From Acridotheres tristis (lineage: Eukaryota > Chordata > Aves > Passeriformes > Sturnidae): a stretch of 64,000 nucleotides of DNA. Below the pieces are notes generated by a model, which had not been told where the DNA came from, ran no database searches, and was given only the letters and a program-made list of their open reading frames with translations. Positions within the stretch are counted from its first letter, which is position 1. Each line of letters begins with the position of its first letter. The translations under genes were made by a program, and so were the position numbers. The stretch lies in the NCBI GenBank assembly GCA_037013685.1, contig CM072887.1, positions 44,195,154 to 44,259,153 of the forward strand. The letters run 5' to 3'. Shown piece after piece: positions 27,501-39,500 of the stretch.

Positions 27501-30500
27501 GTGAATCTGCTTTCAACAGCAGCGAAGTGAATCAGTTATTTCATCTGAGACTTGGAGCATAAGAAACAGTACCCTATATTAGAATATTATTTAAACTTAG
27601 ATTGTGTATTGAAAAAGATTGGTTTATATGAAGTAATATAGGTAGACTAATGATTTACATTTTAGCCTGGGATTTTGAGGGGTGGGTGAGCAAGGAGACT
27701 GTGTGTTCATGGTAACTATGAAAATTTTATTTAAAACTTCAAAGCTGCAAAAATTGAAGTATGACAGTCGTCTGGATTTGTAATTCCTATGTGGTAGTGT
27801 AAGAAAAGTCTGAGAGATTTTAGGACTCCATTTTTCATTTTTGTTTTGTTTTTTTTATGGTCAAGCCATATTTTTATTATGAGTTTTTGGAAGTTCAGAG
27901 ATACTTCAGAGCTTAAGAAGATTTTTAAATATGTTTTTTGCCATACATTTAAAACAATATTTTTTTTTAATGTAGTGATGTTTTATTTGCATACATTGAG
28001 ACTGATTATTGCAAGACTTGCAGAATCACATTCCTAGCTTGTATATGATGTATTTGCTCAGGTATTCATCTTTAAAATGTTCTTGGCTTGCTCTGGGTCT
28101 ATTTGTTAATAGTAATTTATGCATCAAGAGTGTAGTGTTAGAGAAAGCTGAACTCAGTATCTAAAGCGTTTTTATTTACTCTTGATTCCATAAATACCTT
28201 ATTCTCCCTTTAAATTGGATTAGCTCAGCAAAATCAGAATAATGACAGCTTGTTCTCTTTTTCCTAATCTTTTTCACAAGTTTTAACTTTTGTAAAAAGA
28301 TTCCCAGATATAATTTAGAATGGGTAGTCCTACAGTTGGACAGTCCTGAACTCCTTGAAAGGAGATTTTACTGTGATTTCACCTTGCTGAGAAAATTTTT
28401 TTCTTTTGATTTTTTGAGAGATCATTGGGCAGTGGTGAACTAGAGAACTGCCTGGAAACTGGGAAAGGCTCATTGGATTGGCAGTTCTTTCCACTATAAA
28501 GATATGAGCAGGTTTTCTAAAGCAGATGAGAGATAATTTAGTGAGTCATCTGCATCATCCAAAGGTTTTGCCGTTTTGAGACATTGTGGCTTGATACTTG
28601 GAAAAGAATACAGTTTTGCATTTCAAAAGAACTTTCCAATCAAAATAGCAACGGATTTTATTAATAAATAATAGCATATCAACTGGAGTGGTATCTTAGG
28701 AAAGAAGCTGCTACTTAGTCTCTCGTGTTTAGTGAGAATTACTTTGGAACAATGATGCATAATTAATGGTATCATTACAAGTATTGTGATTGAGTTTGAC
28801 AGAAAAAGTATCATTACAGAAGAACCAGAAAATAATGAGCTAACCAAGACAGCTTTTGTACTTAAGGTCACTTTTAGGGAGGAAAAAGAAGATTACTGAA
28901 AATCAAAACTATTTTTCTACTCACTGCAAACTTTTCAGTCAGAAATGTAACAACAGGAAAAATAAATAGTTTTTTGTGGTTCTCAAGTCAGTAGTCCTGC
29001 CAAAACAAAAAAAAAGTCATACCACATTTGTACTGCAAATTTTTCTATTTGTTGTGGATGCAGCTGGTACATTTGAAAAGATGTGTGTCTTCTTTCTTCA
29101 CTGATATTATTGTGTAACACATACATACCTCTCAACCATGGAAGAACTTTAAGTTGTTGCATATTGAAAATCACGGCCTTTCTTTTGCTTCCACAGTCCC
29201 AGGCTGCATCTTGATAAGTCTCTGCAACAGCATTTTAACAATAAACTTCTTAGCATGAAACATTTACTGTATTAATGAATCGCAACAATAATTTTTGCCC
29301 CCAGGTTCCTGTTCTGGACCAAGCCTGTATGAGAATCATTTGCATTTGGTTTTTCAGTCCTGAAATGACTTATTATGGAGAAGTGGAACTCATCCTTAAA
29401 GCCTAGGGCCAGAAAAGACATTTAGATAATTTGATCTGCTGTGTAGTCATCAATGACCAACACATATTTCTGTTAGCAGTCAGCCTGGCATTGATCTCCA
29501 TAACCTATATTTGCCTAAATTTTAGGTCTAAAAATGCATCTGATCTCAAGTAGTATTCTTTAAGCAGATGAAATATCCATTCTTCATTGGTAGCTTTTTA
29601 GAGTCTACTTATCCCTGCCATTAAATAATTGTTCATTTTTGTGATTTATTTTATGCTCAATCTCAGCTGTGATATTTTTATCTGGCAGTATAACAAAGTC
29701 ATTTTTCATATATAGAGTTTTGGAAGTGTTGGTATTTTATTTTTCCTCAGGGGTCGGGGACATATGTGCATGAAAATTCACTTGTAAAAAAATTACTGAG
29801 ATTTTATTATTTTTGCTTCTGTTAAAACCATGTGCCATCAACTTCTTCGAAATGTATGCTAGTTAAGTCTTTCATGTGTACAAAAGTTGGACGGCCTAGT
29901 TAAAAAGTTAGTGCTCTGCTCTTAGTATGCATAGTGACGTATCTCTTGCAGACAGTACATAAGTTATTTTTGGAAAACATGTGTAGACATGTTTTCAAAG
30001 AGCTTTCATGGTTTCCCAAAAATTTTGTACTGTAGATGGCAGGAAATTTCAGGCACAATCACTTTCTATTTCTGAATTCTTTAACTTGTTTCTCTTGGGA
30101 AGCAGGTATGCTTGTGTAAATGGAATTTGATGTAAGGTAAAATAATCCTTTGGAATTCATAAAAGACTGATTAAAAATATATATATTACTGAACATAGAT
30201 GCTTTAAAAATGCAGCTTTGTATATTGCTGAAAAACACTGGTTTGCAGTTTAATTATGAAACTGAATAGTATCATCTCATTCAAGTTTTGGAAGAGTACC
30301 ATGATGTAGCCATTAACAGGGAGTACCGAATTTTCCATAAATAAGTCAAAGGGAGATAGTTTTCTTTGTCTAAATAATGAAGCATTCTTTACAAAAGTAT
30401 ACTAATTTTCATATTAGGTACTAATGGCTGTTTTCATTTTGCACTTTTGTAATGTAAAGAAGAAAATGTGGTTTTCTCGATTTTGACTGTTTATAGGGAT

Positions 30501-33500
30501 ATCTGTAATTATTTTCACTTACATTAAATGTAACTGATTTTTATTATTTCTGACTGTGTTGATATGACTGTATGCTGCTATTCAATATATTGCGAGCTTA
30601 AAATATTTTTCTTAAAGATTAATCTTAAAATCTTCAAAGTCTTGGATGTCATAGGTTAGATATTTGTGTATTAATGTATTCGTGCTCTATAGTGATGTTT
30701 TTCTCTTTTTTAGGCTTCTGTGAAAACCAGTGCAGTTTTCATAATTTTGACTAAATATGTCTCTGTTACTTCCATAGGCTGTGTAGCACGAACAGTAAAT
30801 TCTCCCAACCAACATCTGTTACGAACTGATGATGTTATTAGCTGCTGTTTGGACCTGAGTGCCCCCAGCATCTCTTTCCGAATAAATGGTCAGCCAGTTC
30901 AAGGAATGTTTGAAAACTTCAACATAGATGGCCTCTTCTTCCCAGTTGTCAGCTTCTCTGCAGGAATAAAGTTAGCATCCCATCGAGTTGTTTGTGGTTT
31001 TTTCTTTTTTTTTTTTCAAGTCTTCTTTTTTTTTTTTTTTTTTTCTGTATAGATGAATATGCTGAATATTTCCCTTGCTCTCTCCTCTAATTTCTTTCTG
31101 ACATCTGCTTTTTCTGGACAAGTTCCAGTTCTTGGATAGTGAGGGCTACAAAGAAGTCCTGAAGACACAGTGCATCTGTTGCTTTTCAGCATACCAGTGT
31201 ATTCTGGTGGTTTGCAGACATATCTTAGAAACACCTTCTTAATAATTTCTTTGCTGACACATTGCCACACATTGCTACACATTCACTCCAGGGCAGTATT
31301 TTGTGTCAGCCTTTGATATTAAAAATATTTTTTCCCTAACTCACTTGTTATGAGGTATTATTTAAATAGGCATTATCTGCATTTACCTTAAGAATTAGTG
31401 GTCATACACTTCCTTTGCTGCAGCATGAGTTAATATGAATTAAATCTGTATTCTGGGTGCTGTACTGGTTTTCTATAACATTTCAAGTCACACTTGAGGT
31501 GCCAAACATCTGTTTCTATGTACTGAACAGTTTGAGACCATAATATTGAAAAAGATTGTTCCAGTGGGGAAGCCAACTTTATCAGAACTGGCAAAGGTGA
31601 AGGTTGAAAGCGGATTTCTGTTGGAGGCAGACCGATGCTGAGGGATCATTCAAAGAATGTCACAGAAGCTATCACACAGAGCACACACCCACCTCTTATT
31701 CCAGATGCAAAATACACTCCTTTAGACTTCACTTTTGACAGTACAGGAGATAAAATGTAGTAAAATTATAGATCTGCATGCTACAAAATGCAAAACTATA
31801 AACCTGCATTCTTTATTTCTATTACAAGAAAAATTATTGACAGATACTATTTGTGTGCTGCTTGCGGTTTTTGAGTGTGTACTGGTATAGCATTAACAAA
31901 AATCTTGTATGATGCTCAGTAAACAAAAAAGAGACAAAATTCTTCCAGTTTAAGGCTAGTTTTTTTGATGTTTTTGGTTCCTTTGGGATGGCAATGTTCT
32001 TGGAAGATTTTTCAGTTTTATGTCATTGCTTCACCATTATTACCTCACTGACTGAAATTTTCTATTAATGTAACAAACAAAAGTTTTAAGGAAGGAAATT
32101 TAGGAGTTTTTGTATTGTGTCCTAAGGATTTAGTGGTTTTTTGAGAGAATAGAAAGAACCACAGGGTTTTAAGTTCATTTCTCAAATGAGATTGAATGGA
32201 GACCTCCTCAATGGAGAGAGTTCTGAAATGCGTGATTGATTACTTTGGGTTTTAATCTCTGCCTTTAGAGACTCAAAAGGCTGCTGCTTACTTTATAGGT
32301 GTGCTGAGTAAACTGATTAATCTCTCTGAGAGATTATTGGTCTCGTGATTTAAAATGCCTTCAGTGAAGTAAAATTAACTAGAAAAAAGAACCATTTGCT
32401 TTTCCCGTGTTTTTTTTTACCTCCTGTTAGACCAGCTGTTTGCTGTAGGAGTGGCAAAGAAAGGTAGAGCAGAACAGCTTCCTCTCAGAGGTGGAAGAAG
32501 CTGTGCCGCCGTACCTTTCTTCACTACTTGACCTGTAAACAATGAAAAGCTGCAATATTGACACTTCCACCCCCCCTTTTTTTTTCTCTTTTTAAAATAG
32601 CATTTAATATTCTTTAGGCTTAGAGACTGATTAGGCTTTCCACCAGAGGTGTCTTGGTTACCTAAAGTAATTCTGATGTTTACAGGGTTCGTTTCTTGCT
32701 TGGAGGTCGCCATGGAGAGTTCAAGTTCCTTCCTCCACCTGGATATGCTCCATGCTTTGAAGCTGTCCTGCCAAAGGAGAAGCTGAAAGTGGAGCACAGC
32801 CGAGAGTACAAACAAGATCGTAGCTACACAAGAGACCTACTGGGTCCCACTGTGTCTCTGTCACAAGCAGCTTTCACTCCAGTTCCTGTAGATACTAGTC
32901 AGGTATGGAAATAAAAGATTGCATTTTCCTTCTTAAACACACACATATTACGTGCCTATTTTACTTCATTTCATTGAATTTGCACCTTGTCCCAGACTCG
33001 TTTTATTCTTGGGATTTATTGAGAGATCTGGTTTGCACGAAGTTTGTCTGTTATGAAAGTTTGGCTGGGATGTCAAGCAATTTATTTGTAATAGCCTCTT
33101 CCTCTCTTATCTCTTCTTTCTTTAGATTGTTTTGCCTCCCCACCTGGAAAGGATTAGAGAAAAATTAGCAGAGAACATCCATGAACTTTGGGTTATGAAT
33201 AAGATTGAACTTGGCTGGCAGTATGGACCAGTATGTACCTTCCAACTTAATTTTCTGTAAATTGCATAGTATAACTCAGCACATTGGTTTCAATGTACTA
33301 ATGGGTCTGCATTTTTCATCATTCCCTCAAAATTAGTAAGCTTTTAAACACCTTCCTAGTGAAAGTGTGTGGAAACAAAAAACACTTGGGCATTTCTGAA
33401 AAGAATTCTGGTATTAAAGCTATTTGGTGCTGACATTTTCAGTCCAACTGTTAGCATCGAAGGCGCATAGTGAGTTTTTCGCCTCCTGGTTGTTCTTGGA

Positions 33501-36500
33501 GCATGATTTTCAACTGACTGGTGGAGTAAGCCAATGAAAACAGTGATTCTTGGTTCTCTTTACATGTGCTGACTGACATTACTCTTTTAGAAGTTCCAAA
33601 AGAGTATTGCCCTTAGGAAATTCCATTAAATCTGATTTTTGCTTTCCTTTTCTCTACTTCTTTAGTCTCATGTCTGTATTAGGTGTTCTACATAACTGTT
33701 TTCTTATCTCTTTCCTACTTTTCATGGAGTATGAAAAAAATTTTCTTTTTGAAGTTAATCAGTAAAAAATCATATGTGCTATCATGCTTGTTATTTGTTT
33801 CCCAAGTGCTGTTTTATGAAGAAGTATTGTTGTGAAGAGTATATAGAAACATGCAGTAGGTACTAGACATGAGTGTAAAAATATGTATGTATTCTGGTTT
33901 TGTTACTAGAAAGATCTTGGGCTTCTGAGGAGTACAGGTTACAGATTTAAGGTAACTTGGCATAGGTATTTATTTGGTGTAGCATACAGAAGTACGTAAA
34001 AATATATCATTAACAGAGAAGATCTTTAGATTTCGTTGTAAGTAATTTCCCCATGAAATCAAATGCAAAAGCTCAGTTAAATTAACGTGTCAAAACATTT
34101 TAATTGTGGTATAATCATACCAACTGTGAAGCAATCTGCAGGAACTCTTAGTGTACCATTACGTATTGAGAGTCTAATTGTGCAGTTGAACACTATTGAA
34201 ACCATACATGACAAGTATCAAGTTAAGCAGTGATAAAGTTAGTAATGTTCCAAATGAAAACTGGTTAAGCAGTGATAAAGTTAGTAATGTTCGAAATGAA
34301 AACTGGTTAAGCAGTGATAAAGTTAGTAATGTTCGAAATGAAAACTGGTGTTAAAGCTTTTAAATTACCTTACTTTAATGCATTGTGGTAGGATGTTCTC
34401 TCTTTGGGATCCTGACAGAGTATATGCTGGTCATTTTCTGGAGGTTGATTTCTTAGTCATACTAGTTCCTCACAAATTATTTTATCAGTATCACAGAGCC
34501 GAGTTGGAAGGAACCCACAAGGATCAAATCCAGCTCCTGACCCTGCACAGCACCATTCCCAAGAGTCACACTCTGTGCCCAAGAGTGTTGTCCAAACACT
34601 CCTTTAGGTGTGTCAGGCTTGGCACTGTGACCACTTCCGTGGGGAGCCTGTTCCAGTGCCCAAACACCCTCTGAGCAATGAGCCTTCTCCTAATGCCCCA
34701 CCTAAACCTCCCCTGACACAGCTTCAGGCCATTCCCTCAGGTCAGTGCTTGCCCCTCCTCTTCCCCTCCGGAGGAAGCTGTAACTGCACTGAGGTCTCCC
34801 TTCAGTCTCCTCCAGGCTGAACAGACCAAGTGCCCTCAACTGCTCCTCCAATGCCTTCCCCTCAAGGCCCTTCACCATCTTCATTGCCCCCCTTTGGACA
34901 CTCTCTAACAGTTCAATGTCTTTGTTACATTGTGACACTCAGAACTGTCCCCAGCACTGGAGGTGAGGCTGCCCCAGCTCAGAGCAGAGCAGTGAAATCC
35001 CCTCCCTTGCCCGGCTGTGATGCTGTGCCTGATGTCCCCAGGACAGGGTTGGCCCTCCTGGCTGCCAGGGCACTGCTGCTCATGTTCAACTTGCCACTGA
35101 CCACGACCCCAGGTCCCTTTCCATGGTGCTGCTCTCCAGCATCTCATTCCCTGGCCCGTCTGTACACCCAGGGCTGCCCCATCCCAGGTGCAGAGTCCAG
35201 CACTTTCCCTGGTTGAATTTCGTAGGGTTGGTGATTTCCCAGCCCTGTTATTCTTCCAGGTCTCTGTGCAGGGGCCTCCCTGCCCTCCAGGGAGTCAACA
35301 GCTCCTCCCAGTTTTATATCATCTGCGTTTAAGCCACTGTTGCCAATTCTAGTTCTGTGAATTAATGCGCTGAAGTTACTGAGTAGTGGGGGAAGGCATG
35401 GCACAGAAATTAGCTTGTTTAGATGCACACAAGTCCTCTAATATTAGATTTTGTCTTTTTAGTTCAGAGCAAGAGGTATTCTGTGTAATAGCTAGGGGTG
35501 TTTTTTCAACAAGTCTAAAATTTTAAAGGCTAATAGAAGCTTTAAATAACCCTCCAGATTATTAAAAAAAAGAATTGCTGTAGCATTTTTTATTCCTCCT
35601 ACATATCTGGGTCATGAGATCTGTATGTAGCATCACTGAAGTGATACCCACTATTGCATGTCATATTACTATTGCATTCTGTGCATGCAACAAAGTAAAA
35701 TGGCAAGCTAATGTAGAAAAATTATGGACTTTATTAATTTGCTTCATTTTAAGTCTGAATACGTGTACTACGTGTACTATTGAAATCATAAGACACATCT
35801 GCATATCTTTGTTTCTATTCAATGTCACTGAGCATTTAAAAACAGCCACAAAAATTAAGAATTGATGGATGTCATGACTTCTACCTCTAGTATAATGTGC
35901 TTGCAAGGCAGTAGATTTTTATCTTGTGCTCAGAAAAAGAAACAGGAAGGTAACCCAAAAAATATGCTTACTACATAATAGAATTATTATGCATTGTAGT
36001 TGTAGAACAGAAATAGTGTCACTGGGGGAAATAAATTAATATTGGAATTCTGATGAAAATACCTGACAATTAAGATTTAAATTAGCTGTACACAGATCTA
36101 AACTGAGAGATGATACCCTTTTTTTTTAAATACAGTTTACTGTAGAATTTAAGAATCTGTAAATAAGTATTTTCAGTGCTGCTAAAATATATTTCTCATT
36201 TTATCTTCTATTACTTTTTATAAGTAGTTTTACAGTTGGATTGCCGTATTATCTGTCCAAAGAACATTAATACCATCAAATCAAGATAAATATCCCCTGG
36301 AGACTGTAAAGATTTTTCAATCCAAAACATAAACAAATGACTGTTCAATTTGAGAATTACGTGCTTGGATCAAAATGCAAAAACTATATAACTCAGAAAT
36401 CTTATAGAGAAATGTGGGTTTTTTTTCATGAAATCAAATAAACTGGATTAAGTAGTAGTGTAAAGATCAATTTTGAAAAATTATAACAATTAGTCTTCCT

Positions 36501-39500
36501 AACTTTAACTGTTAACATTCAGTTTTTCAGCAGAATTATTTGATTGATCAAAAATAAATAATGTTATTTTTCAATAACTTCCACTTTGCAGATTTAGAGG
36601 TTAATATGAATGGTGAATTTATGGTCCATCAAATGTTGATACAAATATGTTATAATACATAGTTTAAAAAGTTGTCTCAACCATATAGATGTTAACAGCT
36701 GCATTGGGGTCTTTTAGGTAATATTTTCAAGGTAATATATTTTATCAAGCTTTATAGCTGTTGTTGGCTGAACTCTAGCAGAAGATGCTAAACTGAGAGA
36801 TACAGAGTGCTTGTAATTCAACCCTCCAAGTTTTTCTTTTTTGGTTATGGCCATTGTTAGACCAAAACTGTAGAAAATGAGCAGGTTAAAAAATTTTTGG
36901 ATCAAATTTTTAAGTTTATAAAATGTAGCATTTTGTAAATTATGGTCCATATGGCTCTCCCATCACTACTCTAAAAGTAAATTCATATTCCACTCGTGTG
37001 TGACTTCCAAACAGTCACTTCTGCTTCTATGGTACTGGAAATAACTTAGAAACAAACACTTTCTGAATTAAGAGATGTGGGAGATTTCTTTCATATTGTT
37101 GTTTTCATCAGGTAAGGATTTCAGTACTATCTGTATCAGCGTGCAAACTAGATGGAGAACTTTTGAAACATAGGGCTAAAGCTGAGATGGTACTTTATGG
37201 CTTTTATGTTAAAACAATATAGAATGCACTGTTCTTGAACTTTACACATTTCCTGTGAACATCTGTATAATAGCATGTACAAATTAGCATTTATTCCACT
37301 TGAGAGATGCAAATCTGAAGTTGATTTGCAAATGCAAATTCTGCCTTGAGCACAGTGATAATGCTCTGAGAATACAGAATACATTCTGTTTTGAAGTACT
37401 GTCCAGTCTGAGTAATTCCAACAGGATCAGCTTTAAGTACCTTGTGGATTGGTCTGGTTTTAAATTTCTTTTGGTTTTTAAGGCATGTTAAGCTTATTTC
37501 TTTACTCTTTTCTCAGGTTAGAGACGACAACAAAAGACAACACCCGTGCTTAGTGGAGTTCTCGAAATTGCCAGAGCAGGAAAGAAATTATAACTTGCAA
37601 ATGTCACTTGAAACACTGAAGTAAGTTGCTAGAACTTTTGAAGCTTATAGTTAGAGTTTCGTAAGGAGATTTTGAAGAATTATAAATTGACATGCAAATT
37701 AAAATTTGACATATAGGTGAAGGTAATGGTATGCAAATGAGGGAGTGCGATACATTAATTATATACTTGGCACTGAAAGTTACTTTGATAGTCTTTGTAG
37801 AATTATTGTGATAATGCTGATTGTGAAATGACAATTCAGACAATTTTTTTATCTAAGAGGAAAGAAAGAGATCCGAACTTTGAAAAAAAAAAAAAATCTT
37901 TGCTTCTTACTTGGTTTAACTCAATTTAGTTTAATTTATTTTTATTTTCTTTATTGCTAAAACACGCTTTGACACTCACTAGATACTTAAATTTAGAAGA
38001 TCCCTTGCTGCTATTTCTGTGTCTTTGTGCATGTTGCCACAGAACAAACAGTAGTAGGCATTCCCTTCTTTTGTGGATGAGTGGTTAGATGTGTGAATGT
38101 CATGGAAGTTCTCCAGCTGGAATGCTAGAAAATTTCAATGGGCTGTTAAAGGTTTGTTGAAGTAATCTAGTTTCTGGTTTACAAAATACAATTCCTCACC
38201 TCAGCTTTGTCAGTAAAGGAGGTGTGAGTTCTTATTTGCTGTGAATTAATTGAAAAATCTATTAGTGCAAGTAATTTCTCCCATATATAGCATTGCATAT
38301 AGCCAACATGTAAAAATATTTCTCCAACTGATAAATGCTAATGGTAGATGTGGTTCTCTAGTCACCCATTCTTGAAATCTATTCTTTTTTTCTTTTTTTC
38401 ATGTTAGAATATAGTTGCGTTTTACTATTCAGAGAGTTTACAAAGGATGAATGTCTGCACGTGATGTTACTTCTCTGTGAATATTTTTCCTATATTTTTA
38501 AAATCTTTCCTAGATTTTTAAAATCTTTAAAATGTAAACTGATAGTGCAATATAGTGTTTATATGTAGAACACTCCTTCTAGAACTTCTTACAGATTTCT
38601 TTCCAGGTCAGCTTCTTAGTGCTATTTACTGATCTACCCACGTTCCCACAGTAAATAAATTACTCGATGAAAAACGGAGTACTTAGGGTCATATTTATGA
38701 CCCTAAGTGCTAAACAGTTTAGACAGTGATATTTTGCCATTAGTTAGAGGTAAAGAATTCAGAGAGAAATTGAACTGGAAGGAAGAAAATAAGTTCAAAT
38801 TTTTATGGAAAGATACTAGAATTACAAGGAAAGTTTTTGAGCATTCCCCATCAACAGAGGAATGTGCTAAGAATTCAAAATACATTCTTCCTTTCTATTT
38901 TATGAAACTACAAAAGATGATGTCATTAACTTTCACTACAGTTGGATCTTTTCCTAGAATACTCTATATGATATGGCTCAGGCAGCAGAAAAATCGTGCT
39001 CTCATAATTAAATGCACGCTGCTAATGTTTCACTAAGTATTGAACATTTAATGAGCCCTTACATGATTACTGGTTCAGTATCCAGTGCTCTTCTAATCCA
39101 ACCCTATAAAAACCTCCAAACTTCTGTTTTATAGACATACAAGTTATGGATTATGCTTTTTAAAAATTAATTTTATGGCTTACTCAAGAAAGAGTCTTTC
39201 CATTAAATTGATAATATCCAAAATATAAAGCATTCAGTCCTTCTGTGTATTTCAGAATTTGTATGCTTACTTAAACTAAGTCCTTCTTACTTCCTTGTAT
39301 TTGTCCTTGTTTTCTGATAAATGAAGTTCTAATTTTGTAGTATTGAGCTGTAATTATCATGTAGGCATCTGTTGTGCAGGGACTAGGAGCGCCTTGCTCA
39401 GTTTGTTTCTACATGCTTGAAAATGTGGAATTAGTGAAAATGTGCGATTAATGCACTAATCAGTTCTAGGTGACCCGTAGATAATGACTTGAATTGTAAC

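Larger units (their letters stand above)
33231..37516 (+). other. RYR2: RYR2 intron, 4286 bp
   Basis: Contains a 42-bp triplication at 34223-34348 and, about 140 bp further on, a roughly 920-bp CR1 on the minus strand. Beyond 35.4 kb it is AT-rich with no recognisable feature. Confidence 0.85.

Noticed and set aside
29303..29355. A cryptic exon between ttgcccccag and later splice-like sequence in the 27431-30777 intron
   Set aside because: No good donor follows in a useful frame and the translation does not resemble ryanodine receptor sequence.
34223..34348. A CRISPR array or similar spaced repeat
   Set aside because: The three 42-bp units are directly adjacent with no spacers, in a vertebrate intron.
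34702..35428. Minus-strand open frames with recognisable polymerase segments
   Set aside because: They are broken CR1 pol, interrupted by stops and frameshifts, so not annotated as genes.
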